Shown here piece after piece: positions 48,521 to 59,413 of a stretch of DNA of 64,000 nt. Where the stretch lies: contig OY848919.1 of assembly GCA_963693285.1 (NCBI GenBank), forward strand, positions 1,635,594 through 1,699,593. The letters run 5' to 3'. Position numbers and translations under genes: made by a program. Position 1 is the first letter of the stretch; each line of letters starts with the position of its first letter. Under the pieces are notes generated by a model, which made no database searches, had not been told where the DNA came from, and saw only the letters and a program-made list of their open reading frames with translations. Source of the DNA: Xestospongia muta (lineage: Eukaryota > Porifera > Demospongiae > Haplosclerida > Petrosiidae).

Positions 48521-49178
48521 AGAATTAAATGTATAGAGAATAGCCTTTGTACTCATCAGGACATGTTATTTGGTTCTATTTAAGTTCATGCAATTTACTA
48601 TGTGAATGTGACTTTACTGTACATGAGTTTGAAACCAATTCATGCTTGGAAACATACCAAGAATATAAAGAATCAGTGCCATTTGTTTTTATTTGAATTG
48701 TGCTTGGAATGCCATGAACATGTACTTTTGCTTATAATAGTGTGTATTATGTTTCAAAGTAAGATACATTATTGTCAACCATGATAGCCAACAATGTTTG
48801 CATAGTGTTGGTATGTTCATATGAATTTGTTGTGTTATATTGTTTAGTAATACTGTTAGAACTTTTGTAATAACAACCACTAACAAATCTTATGTATTAA
48901 TTAATAGCCATTTGTTTTTATTTGAATTATACTTGGGATGCAATTATAAACTTATGTTTATAATTGCTAGGTGTGTATTATGTTCTCAGAGTAAGATGCT
49001 TTTGTTGTCAACCATGATAGTCAATGATGTTTGCATGTATTAATGTCAATATGTTCATATGAATTTGTTGTGTTATATTGTTAAGTAATACTGTTATAAG
49101 ATATAGTAGCAAAGGGAGATGGGGATGTCCAATCTATTTCTCTGAAAACACATCTTATGTCAATAAATATGCATAAAT

Positions 49179-49236
49179 AGCAGCTGTCTGTCTCCTGATG
49201 GTGTTATATAACACCATCAGGAGACAGACAGCTGCT
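49179..49236. repeat. Perfect 58-bp palindrome, copy 2
   Basis: Base-for-base identical to 39913-39970, including the AT centre, while the flanking D1/D2 sequence differs at scattered positions. Confidence 0.97.
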
Positions 49237-50201
49237 CATAGCTAATGTGTTAACAGGATGTAGCTATTCATATTCCAGAGAGCACTCTCAAATTGCTACC
49301 TGTGATAACAACTTTTATAGAAACAACCACTAACAAATTGTATGTATTAATTAATAACCACCTGTTAAAATTCTTAGAAGAGATAGATGTATGTTAATTG
49401 ATGGTTTGTACTATTATTAAAACAGTTCACATGAGAATTGTCATAAGCTTATTCCAGGAAAAGTGTAGTTCCTCACTCCAATTACTGCTCATTTCCAACT
49501 TCCATTTCAAATTCAATTTTCTATTTTCCTTTCCAAATAGAATTTTCATTGACCAAACAGGGTTAAAAACATTACTGTGATGATTAAAGAACTGAGGAAC
49601 ATCATCTCCTCACTTTAAATTCTTCTAAGAAATGAGTTTATCAGATATAATATGCTACTAAATTACTAATTGGGCATAATTCAAAAATGCTAAAGAGTGT
49701 TCATGGATACTTCATTAGTGAACACCACATATGAAGATTATAAACGATATTGTAAAAAAAATTCCTAACTTTGTGAAGCTATTTACTAATGATGACTGTA
49801 ATATGATGATACTAAGTAGTTATTTTGTACATAGGGAGAAGTGTAAACTAGTGAATCTTCATTAGGCTCCAAGAGTATACCACAAATGCTTCACCTTACT
49901 CATTAGTTAACAGTAAGCAGTTTGATGTTAGATGGATAAATGGATGATTGGATGAATTTGTTAATATTAGCCATTCTATCATGGACTGTTGACTATCTGA
50001 CTCTTTCTGTCCTCTCTGTATGCATACATGTTAAAATGTTATTGTTGCAATTGATCTTCATTTTATTATTATGATTTTAACATTAATTATAAAGAAATTT
50101 GACATGCTCTATCAAAGAAATGAAATACTATTAATTGTTCATCCATTATACATAAGGTCTCTATACATGTAATCACACATGTAGTATATATTAGGAAATA
50201 T

Positions 50202-51068
50202 TCAAGTCTGATGTTGTGTAAACAGAGATGTTGATTCGTTAGCACCATTGACAGTGGCATCACGATTGACGTGAATTTCAGCATCCAGCTCATCTATTTT
50301 CGTAAAATTCATAGTCTGAAGTGGAATTAGTGATACTGTTAAGAAAATGGAAAATATTCCAAATGCTGAAAAAAATATCCCCACATTAAATTTGCTTTTA
50401 ACCAAAAAAACAGTATAACATATAAAAGCCATTATCACAATAATGACTTGTAACAAAGATATTAATAATCTTCGTTTTAAGCTACCTCCAACTAAACATT
50501 TTAGCATCTTGTGAGGTATATAAGTAATTCCAAATGATAACAAAATATAAAGACCTCCTGTTGTTCCAGCAGCTGAGCTCCAGTCAAAAATTAACTGGTA
50601 ACATTCTATATTTGGATCATTCACTGAATCTGAACAATTGATAAGGTTATAAGATGTTGAATTATAACAATTTAAATTTGATGCATACACATTATATGGA
50701 CATCCATAAGTTACTTTGAATAAGAATTTATCCCAGAATATGATAGTCAACACTAGAAACATTTCTAAAACGATTAGGGAAAAAGCGTAAACAACAATAT
50801 TTGTAACCTGATAACCATAAAAAACGGGTTGGAGATCTTCTGAGTCATTCCTTCCTGGTTTGAATGCTTTCCCAAGTACCATACGTACTACTTGATGTGT
50901 ATGCTTGGTCAGAAATCGAACGGACCTTGACTCCGAAAGAGATGTAGGACATTGGAAACCAATCGAGTAAAAGAGTGTAAAGAATAAGGTGAGAATTGCT
51001 ACGATAATTCCAGGTATCAATATTGGTACAATGTAAAGAGCGAAATCCGAGTCATAGCTTCTACGCAT
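50202..51068 (-). CDS. Unrecognised five-TM membrane protein, copy 5, intact
   Basis: Single exon, 288 residues, convergent with copy 4 and clearly a paralogue: MRRSYDSD start, LTKHTHQVVRMVLGKAFKPG, LVLTIIFWDKFLFKVTYGCP, FDWSSAAGTTGG and five hydrophobic segments. The TM2-TM3 loop keeps the Cys pattern and an N-S-T sequon. It differs most from copy 4 in TM1, TM4 and TM5, while the cytoplasmic loop and TM2 are most alike. That suggests constraint on the inner loop and TM2 and drift or diversification elsewhere (by eye). The C-terminal tail (about residues 250-288) is hydrophilic, with a NESTSLFT end similar to copies 2 and 4. Confidence 0.83.
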   Translation of the reverse strand: MRRSYDSDFALYIVPILIPGIIVAILTLFFTLFYSIGFQCPTSLSESRSVRFLTKHTHQVVRMVLGKAFKPGRNDSEDLQPVFYGYQVTNIVVYAFSLIVLEMFLVLTIIFWDKFLFKVTYGCPYNVYASNLNCYNSTSYNLINCSDSVNDPNIECYQLIFDWSSAAGTTGGLYILLSFGITYIPHKMLKCLVGGSLKRRLLISLLQVIIVIMAFICYTVFLVKSKFNVGIFFSAFGIFSIFLTVSLIPLQTMNFTKIDELDAEIHVNRDATVNGANESTSLFTQHQT

Positions 51069-51178
51069 TGTTTGAGTATACGATTAAGCTGACGTTGAAA
51101 GTTTCTGGTTATTCCAACGCTCCAGTCCACGTCCTTATCTTGAAGTGGCGAGTGGCGACGCCAGAAGAAATTTCCCAA

Positions 51179-51199
51179 TTTTATACCCTAAGTCACGTG
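51179..51199 (-). promoter_or_regulatory. E-box + TATA promoter, membrane-protein copy 5
   Basis: On the minus strand, TCACGTGACTTAGGG then TATAAAA (51185-51179), the same order as at the other copies. The leader then reads aactttcaacgtcagctt before the ATG at 51068; about 80 extra bases separate TATA and leader, some resembling no other copy. Confidence 0.65.
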
Positions 51200-51928
51200 A
51201 GGAGATTAAGAAAATTTAACCCGTGCTCCGTAGTAGTTCTGAAGCAAGAATGAATACTGAAGTAAAAAAGTATTATAATGTTCAAAATTAACAACATATA
51301 TGTTTTATGTGTGTACATGTACATGTATGCCAAAGATAATTTACAATGTTAATTAAAAATACTTTGATTTATGGATTATCTAGTCGTTATAGCAATGTTA
51401 CTAACTGTCAAGACTCAGGAGGTAGAGATGTGGATATGATTTGCAAAACATACCAATTGCATGTTTTTATATAGATTAAACAGTTCATTGGATAGTCTGA
51501 CATGCAGACCTAATTCTACACTGCTTTTACATTAGGTTGGGCTGGTCGAAAGCCATGAAGACTCCTGGCACAATTTCATGGGCTCTACAGGAATTTTCAA
51601 TGTTGATAAAGCCAATGAGGTGTGAGTAGTCACATGATTAACCCCAAGCATGTATTTATTACAAGAGTTAGGTTATTTGAAAAAGCAGAAAGAGGCAATC
51701 TGCTTGATTGTGGACATGTATTGTAGGAATTGTGTGACATGTCTATTGATTACAATTTTGTGGCCATGGAATCATGTCAATAGTCTTCAGTTCTTTTCCT
51801 CTGTCCTGTCCCAATGTAAATGTGGTGTGGAAAGATTATCAGACTACTTATTAATTGGACAGGTACTTTACATTCTCAGTTATGTGAAAAAGCCGGTAAT
51901 ATGTTTCTTTCATTCTTCTTAATGTAGG

Positions 51929-52470
51929 CACAAGTAGCCTTTTCAAAGAAAGACTTGAAATCCACTGTATTTAGAAGATGAGGTATGGAAAAAAACTGCG
52001 CCAATTTTAGGGTTAATTGAAAGAAGCTGAAATGGAATTCATCCAAGGAGGAGAACAAAGTATATAGTATTAATGTAATTGATATTATATTGTGTATATA
52101 ATATAGGCTGTTGACTTGTGTAGTAAGTTCACTCCAGAGAAAGAGACAAATGTAGTGACATTAGTTTGTGATAGACTGGCTAATATTAACCAATATGGAA
52201 TGGTAAGATTATAATATCCACTCTGTTTGTCCATCCATCTATCCTTCCATATAGGCTGGTGAACTATTCTTAAGTGTTGATATGATCAAAGAAGGTATTG
52301 ATATGTTTATTACTGGAGAAGAATGGGATAAAGCACATCATGTTACACAGAACATAGCACCAAGGTACTTAGGTATATATTGTAAGATCAACATGATCTC
52401 TCTTTGGATTTGAACAATTGTTGAACAGGCATATATTGAGTTCTTGAAACAGAAGAACACACCAGAACAA
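51929..52470 (+). pseudogene. IFT172 exon fragments (31/28, 29/34, 35, 36, 37), D2 copy
   Basis: Exon 31 runs into exon 28 (aaatccactgtatttagaag), then exon 29 breaks at ggaggag and continues as the last bases of exon 34 (aacaaagtatata). Exons 35 (52108-52203) and 36 (52257-52366) are nearly perfect. The exon 37 copy loses bases after GATTTGAACAAT and dissolves near 52470, which is the right end of the rearranged region. Confidence 0.85.
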
Positions 52471-52848
52471 ACCTGTGCATAGATAATGTATAGCTAATGT
52501 TGGAGCATGAATTGGGACTCCTAATATAATGCAGAGCATAGATGTTCATGAAGAGACATCTCTGTTTTGGTAGGATACCAAACTTTGAGACCAAAAATTA
52601 ACAGATCTAGAGCTATCATAAAAGAACCTTGAGCTGAGACTATTTATAGCTAATAACTAATAGACAATAGTTGTACAAGTAGAGAAGTTGAGTATTTATA
52701 AAGAAGAAATGAATTATAAAAAAATTAATTTTTTTAGAAGACGAAGTACTGAAAACTAAAGTATTTAACTAATAATTCACTTGTTTGAATTTTGAACTCT
52801 TATTTTTTAGTAAAAAATATATTAAAATTATACAAAAATAAATAATAA

Positions 52849-55800
52849 TTAACGTAGCCTATAACCATTAATGTACGCATTCAAAGTAGTATTTTTAGCA
52901 CAAAAATGTTGTAATTGTTGCTTACCAAATTTAGTAATATTAGGACACTTTTCGAGAGATAGCATTTTTAACGTATTATTATTTGTAATCATATAACAGA
53001 GATGAGGTATGTCATTATCGTTAATGTTATCATCATTCCATAGCCATAATCGCTTGATTATTTTATTATTACTTAGACCTGTTGTTAGTAAGTGGTAAGT
53101 ATCTGGTACGAGAGGTGAGGAGACAAGACGTAGATAGTCCATGGTTTTGTTAAAAGTTAGTACTTGTGATAGTTGACTGACACATTTACTATCAAAATGA
53201 GTGTTCTCTATATAAAGTCCCCTCACTTGACATTCATTAATATCAGTTAATAGTGTTAGCAAACTTTGAGAAGATAATGACTTAAGTTCGATATTCCATG
53301 TTGTGCGTTTTTGTTTCTTTAATTGACGTATCACTTCTTTACATTCCTCCACAGTAGATGAAGTAAGTATAACTCTATCACTCTCCCACTTAATACTTCC
53401 AGTGTCTCCTATAATAAAACAAAGTTATTATATAATATTTTACACACAGAAGACACCATTACTAGTGTTAGGTTACTATAACAACTATATATGGAAATGG
53501 ATGAGTTTGAATAAACAGATTTAAGTTTACTAAGTGTTATACCAATAATTTATTGTATTAGATGGTAGGGACAAGTTTCCTGTTGGTGAATTATTTAATA
53601 ATAGATTATTACTCTAATATCTGTGATTTAATTGTTTGATCCAACATGGGGCGTATCAAACTAATGAGAATCAGTAAACATGATACTGAGCTGAATTTAC
53701 TGTGTTTGCTGAAATCGCATATTTGTATATGAGCCAGGATAAGGACATCAATATCTGCGTTGGGTACACAGAGTACTGAACTGTTATACCAATAATTTAC
53801 TGCATTAGTTTAATGGGTAATAAATTGCTATTGATATAATATATGATTCAATGATCTGAACCGAGACGGGGATCTTCAGAGCTACTGAGACCAGCACAGG
53901 ATAGCTGGCAGGCAGCTGGGAAGATGTCTCATATATCATAAGCAATACTGAATATGTAACAGACAAATGATTTCAATTTTCTTTATGTCTTAATTGTCTG
54001 TTGTGAGTTTATGATGAGGATGTCAATATCCTCAGAACTACTGAGACCAGCACAGGGTAGCAGATGGCAGGCAGCTGCAAGGATGACTCATATCATAAGC
54101 AATACTGAATATGTTTGACCTTTTCAGGTTTCTTCTTCTTTATTTGTCTGCTGCGAGTTTATAATATAGGCAGTGAGTAGAACGCCAGTGATAGAATGCT
54201 ATGGAAATTTAATATTATATCCTAGACCACAAATCTTAGACACTATAGCCTAAATGTAGTAAGTACTCTTTTCTTCCTCACATAATTATATTCTTCATTC
54301 AGTTAGTTACATACTCTTATTCTTATGTATTATACAAATGAACACACGTACATATCATATACCATATTGCATAGTGAGAGTTTTAATTTGGTATTTTTGG
54401 TTATTTTTAACTTCACCAAATTTTGTTCCCACACCCACGAGTAGTGTTAACATAATTGTCATTTTCCTTGAAGTTCTCCAATATTAGTGCTATATACAGA
54501 ATGTGTTTTGTACATGTACAATGTACTCAGGTCAATACATATCACTGTAAAACTTGATGGGTTGATTTAACTAATACATGGTTATACAGGTTGTCTATGT
54601 AAAATGTAAACATAATACTGTTTTAATTTCTAATGTATACTATATAAGTAAACAATGAGCAGTAGTGCATTATAAATCAAAACAGGATTATGCTTATTCA
54701 ACATGTGTAACTATAACATTGGTTAAATCAACAAATCAAGTTTACAGTAATATACATGTATGGATATAGATATGACACTAACTTATAAGACAAATCTGTG
54801 TTTGGTGGCAACAAAATGTGATGAGGATGCAGTAAATTAGTTGTGAGAAGCTGGCAGTTTGAAGTGTTTAATATAGATAATACGGAGAGATATTTGGCTA
54901 TCAACTAAAGAGACCTCATGCAATGCTTTAGAGCAAAAAAGTAAAAAAGACTGACCAAATTTCTCCCCTGTATAACCTACAAATTTCTTACCTTGACTAA
55001 TGATGTCATGATCCGATGAAGAGACTTTAGTTAACATTGTATCATCCACTATGTCATTTGATTCTTTTTGAGCTAGTTGGTCTGAATGTTGTTGGCTAGC
55101 TAGTACCTCCTCAAACCTTTGAGTTAATTGAGAATCATCGCTTTTTATCTGGTTGTTTAACTGTAGCACCTGAGACTGTAGAACTAAACACATTATATGA
55201 TATAATAGAATATCTAGAAACTGTATACCTTTTATATTCTCCATCAACTGACTAATCTTTTCTTCTCTCTCCGTTAACTGTAACGTTAGTGATGTTATCT
55301 TTTCTTGTAGTATCTCAATTTCTTCTTGTTTGTCCAATAACACTTTATCAGTAACTATAGAATATAACCATATATGGTATGTACTACTAACAATACTTTA
55401 GCTCACCTTCTTTATGTCTGGTTAATTTCTCTATTTCAATTGTCTTTGCCTTACTCATTCTATCCGATAGTTTTAGCTTTTCTGTATTTACATTTAGCAC
55501 AAATAGTTATACTCAGTTAATGTGTATGTACCTGATAAAATATCAGTTGATGATTGATCTTGTTGTTGTTCTCTGTCCATACTGGTATAAGCTAGTACAA
55601 ATGTATATAGTTAATAAACAAGGTCATTATGTGATGCATGTGATGTTGTGTACATGTACATCACTGTAAAACTGATTGGTTAATTTAATATGATTATACA
55701 GATTATATGATGTAAACTGTTTACAATATGTTCAAACTTATAATCATTAAAAAAATAAAATTATTATCATTTTGTAAACAGCTAAATCCATAGTACATTA

Positions 55801-57741
55801 GTTATCAAAACAATGTTATGTTTGTATTCAGTTTTGCATCATATTATTTGTATAACCATATATCAGTTAAATCAACCAACCAGTTTTTACAGTGATTAAT
55901 ATGGTATACTACAGGTCAAACTCTATTAAATAAAATTGTCATTATACTCACCTCTAGGAGAAGATATCAACTTAAGTATTAGTTTATCTTTCTCAGCTGA
56001 TGATCTTTTTTGTAAATTAACCAATTCTTCAAGCCTGTTCACTTCTTCCATCAGATTTCCCATCTCCTATATATTAATGTAAAGATAATATTAATATCTA
56101 ATATTATTCATTTCTTACCTTGTCTCTTTTATGTTCATCCCAAAGGGTATGATAGCCAATGGTGAGTTTAATTAAACCAATCCCCCTCAGTTGATCAAGA
56201 CTTTTCTCTGCTTCAACCAGTAGAGCATCCATTATATGTCGTGGAGCATAACAGATCACAATGATAGAGTTCCCTTCTTTTGCTTCTTTAACTAAGACTC
56301 TCTTAGCCATGTCTCCAAAAGCTTTCCATAACAGTGCACGTATTTCTTTGAGTGTGCGGTCATCTGTCTTCCATCCAAGGACAAACTGAATGGTTTCACA
56401 TTTGAGAAGTGAGGATGTATCTGTCATAAAGTTCTCATTTTTACATACAATAAGTTTGACCTTTTCACAGAAGGTATCAACATATGACTTGTAGGTTTCA
56501 ATGTGCTTTTGGGCATCTGTAATTTTGTAATATTCGATAATAGCCTCCAAGCAAGCAATGTTGACCATGGTACACTTCTCTCGAACTACTTCTATGATGC
56601 TGTCAAATGATTCAGCTGTAGACAATTGAGGTTTCAGTTCAGGAAAGCACATATGAAGAAAAGATTTGAATTCTTCCAATTTAGATGCAAGAGCAGATTT
56701 AAGAAGAAGTGCCACCGTAAAAAAAAGCATGCCAAATTTAGCTCTAATTTCATCAAAATTATATTCTAATGCAGGTTGAAGATGACATTCTGTTACACCA
56801 CTACCTGCTTATAATATTATGTACATTAAATGTTGTATAATAATAAGGACAACTAACTTGGAGACGTTGCCATATTTTGTATGGAATCCCGAGTGCTAAG
56901 AGACATAATATCTAAGAATGTATGTATTGTAAAAGAATTGTCATAACTTTTTGCACATACCAGATTGATTTTGTGAAGGTTCTTGAGGACGCTGGTCTTC
57001 ATCTGTATATAGTAGAGTACAGAAATGTTTTTCTGTCAAATATAAATCACCTACCATACTCTTTGAGTATATCATTTGCTACATGTACTGTGTCTAGATC
57101 TTCTGATTGTAATAAGACACTAACAAAGACTCTCAGCTTGTTAGGACTTTCAGTTATAGTTTTAGACAGTGCTCCCAATGTATCATTAGCTAACAAACCT
57201 CCTGATTCCTCTATTTGATGAAGTGTTACTTTAGAGATAACTTCCTCTGTATATAATGTATGTGATACTTTCATGGAAACAGAAAGTTGTGAGAGTTTCT
57301 CAGAGTGTTTTTGTAATATCTGATTAGTGAACTCCTTATTAGCCACTAATTTAATGAATATTATAACAGTTGTTAGTTCATAGGACCATGAGCATATCAC
57401 TCACTTTCTGTTAATGCCTTATTGTATTCCTCAGCAACTGCATTCTTACCAATTGCTGGTTTCTTAAGAGTCTCCATTATTTCTCTTCTCGTACCAGAGG
57501 GGTTAGTACTCAGCCATAACTCAAACATCTTGATAGCTTTGAAATCATTATCTCCATTCATCTCTCTGATATTATCTAACTTAGTTGTATCTAACTGGAG
57601 GAGTACACCAAATTGGTACCACTTTGTACCAATGTTGACGTGTTCGCATAATTCGCATACAGTTGGTTTTCCAGTCAAAAATTGCGTGAAGTAGATCGAA
57701 GATAAGGCCATAACTGGTAACTCTGTTGAAGTTAGCCTCAC
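52849..57741 (-). CDS. Death-domain / death-fold / coiled-coil / LRR protein (NLR-like, no NACHT)
   Basis: Eleven exons (57405-57741, 57055-57345, 56961-57002, 56858-56911, 56119-56807, 55952-56066, 55532-55591, 55407-55481, 55229-55354, 54992-55183, 52849-53408) close in frame to 846 residues. Residues about 34-112: death domain (GTKWYQFGVLLQLD, MFELWLSTNP, TRREIMETL). 113-209: a second six-helix-like region (LQKHSEKLSQLSVSMKVS, ESPNKLRVFVSVLLQSEDL) resembling CARD/DED folds. 242-471: a domain I do not recognise (CFPELKPQLS, RALLWKAFGDMAKRVLVKEA, IIVICYAPRHIMDALL). 472-660: coiled coil. 680-846: about five leucine-rich repeats of the NLR/RNase-inhibitor kind. No Walker A or B motif is present. 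By architecture it suggests an intracellular innate-immune sensor or adaptor (inference). The DD exon and LRR exon are the best supported; short middle exons rest on splice sites and phase. Confidence 0.8.
53409..54991. other. Longest intron of the death-domain gene
   Basis: 1.58 kb. Contains two copies (about 53880-53955 and 54030-54110) of a unit with actgagaccagcacagg, ggcaggcagctg and cataagcaatactgaatatg, and a MITE-like element at about 54537-54770. No exon recognised. Confidence 0.6.
54537..54770. mobile_element. MITE-like inverted-repeat element, copy 1
   Basis: atcactgtaaaact and gggttgatttaac on the left are answered by gttaaatcaacaaatc, aagtttacagtaat on the right. About 230 bp, no coding. 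Confidence 0.6.
55655..55900. mobile_element. MITE-like inverted-repeat element, copy 2
   Basis: Same family as 54537-54770: left arm atcactgtaaaactgattgg, right arm aaccagtttttacagtgatt in reverse complement, with ataaccatat near the inner edge. It lies in intron 6 of the death-domain gene. Confidence 0.65.
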
Positions 57742-58736
57742 ATTCCTGAGGACAAATATTTGACATTCTTGTGGTTTTGCTGTTGCGTGGGCTTTAATAT
57801 TATCATTGGGTGGGGCTGCCTAATGTTTGGAAGATTAAGAAATATATATTAAAATATTTTTACTTTTATTTAAATAAACCAGAAAAAGGTGCCTGAGCAA
57901 TACCAGTAACAATATATATTGCTTTGTATACCACTGAGAATGCATACTAATGCTAAATTGGTTATAATAGAAATAAAAATTAAAGTTAAATATTATAACA
58001 ATATATGAAACAAAAACTTTACAACCAAATATATTTGTATGTCAACAGAAACTTAATAAATGAAATAAACATTGAATTTTATCTTCAAATTTATTGCTGC
58101 AGAACTCATTTCACTACCTAGGTGGAAACATTAGAGATAATACTTAAGATTGGTTGGAAAACAATTTTATCAATCAGAAACATCAAAGAGTGTTAATTTG
58201 TATGATCAACAGTTTACAATTAATACAACTAACTGCACACCATAATAGGCCCACAATAATAAGTTTTATTATTTTTCTTTTTATGCTGGGAGGAGACAAC
58301 TGTATTCAAAATATATGTAAATATGGTTAATAGGTTTCGACTATCAAATTATTTCAATACAACATCATAATGACTTATCAAAATCAAAGTTGCTAACACC
58401 TGTAACAATACCAGAGTTAGTTTTCTCACTCCATTTGATCCCTAAACGAGTAATCTTTAGGAGAGTTACTATTGAAGCATATCCAAGTCAAAAGTACAAT
58501 TCAAGATCATATCATATTATTGGGATGATTGTGAGCATTAAAATATGAAAATTGATGGTAAACTTGTTCCACCTTTACTAGATTCATCATGGTGAAGCGA
58601 CTCATACAGGACACTGTGTGAAATCAATATATGCTTATCAATATTTATGTATACTTACTTAGACACTGGTTTGGTTAAAATTCAGAATAACTGGATAGAG
58701 TATAATGACAATCATGTGAACTGCAACTATGATTAC
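57742..58736. other. 5' flank of the death-domain gene and spacer
   Basis: A second minus-strand ATG at 57766 is out of frame with the death domain, so translation is taken from 57741. The rest is AT-rich, with no gene or array seen. Confidence 0.5.
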
Positions 58737-59110
58737 AGTAGTAACTATAAGTCCATATCCCTTACTGAGATGTATTGACAGTGTTTGTTGTAATCATAGT
58801 TGCAGTTCACATGAATGTTTTCCTAATTGGAATGCACAGAGGCACAGTAGTAACTCTAAGTCCATATCCCTTACTGAGATGTATTGACAGTGTTTGTTGT
58901 AATCATAGTTGTAGTTCACATGAATGTTTTCCTAATTGGAATGCACAGAGGCACAGTAGTAACTATAAGTCCATATCCCTTACTGAGATGTATTGACAGT
59001 GTTTGTTGTAATCATAGTTGCAGTTCACATGAATGTTTTCCTAATTGGAATGCACAGAGGCACAGTAGTAACTATAAGTCCATATCCCTTACTTAGATGT
59101 ATTGACAGTT
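58737..59110. repeat. 109-bp tandem array, about 3.4 copies
   Basis: gtccatatcccttact recurs at 58751, 58860, 58969 and 59078 (exactly 109 bp). Units include gacagtgtttgttgtaatca and cctaattggaatgcac. Part of the unit also appears inverted on both sides (58712-58736; 59118-59148). Open frames in it only follow the repeat. Confidence 0.93.
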
Positions 59111-59413
59111 TTTGTTGTGTCTCTATGCATTCCAATTAGGAAAACATTGTTTTGGCATTATACAAGTCAAATGAGGGTGTATGAAAACAGTAGGCAATAC
59201 TGAATTATGACATAAATGCTTTATGTAGGCTATACTGAAGACTTGTACAAAACCCCTATACTTGGATTGGGAAACTGTAAAAACTAATAATTATCCTAAT
59301 AATTTAAAAATATATATTATATTCCATAGCATATATCTATAAGCAATTGTCAAGTTGATGATAAGGTGATGAACTTGCACAATTTCCTTTTTTAAATTTT
59401 AGTTTTAATACAG

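Larger units (their letters stand above)
46196..52470. repeat. Segmental duplication, block D2
   Basis: Second copy of the D1 block: membrane-protein copies 4 (+) and 5 (-), IFT172 exon 34-35-39 and 31/28-29-35-36-37 fragments, the 237-bp doublet and the 58-bp palindrome. Both of its membrane-protein genes are intact, unlike those of D1. Confidence 0.88.

Noticed and set aside
58775..59096. Two + strand frames of about 70 codons with Cys/His pattern
   Set aside because: They follow the 109-bp tandem array and shift with it; no independent coding evidence.
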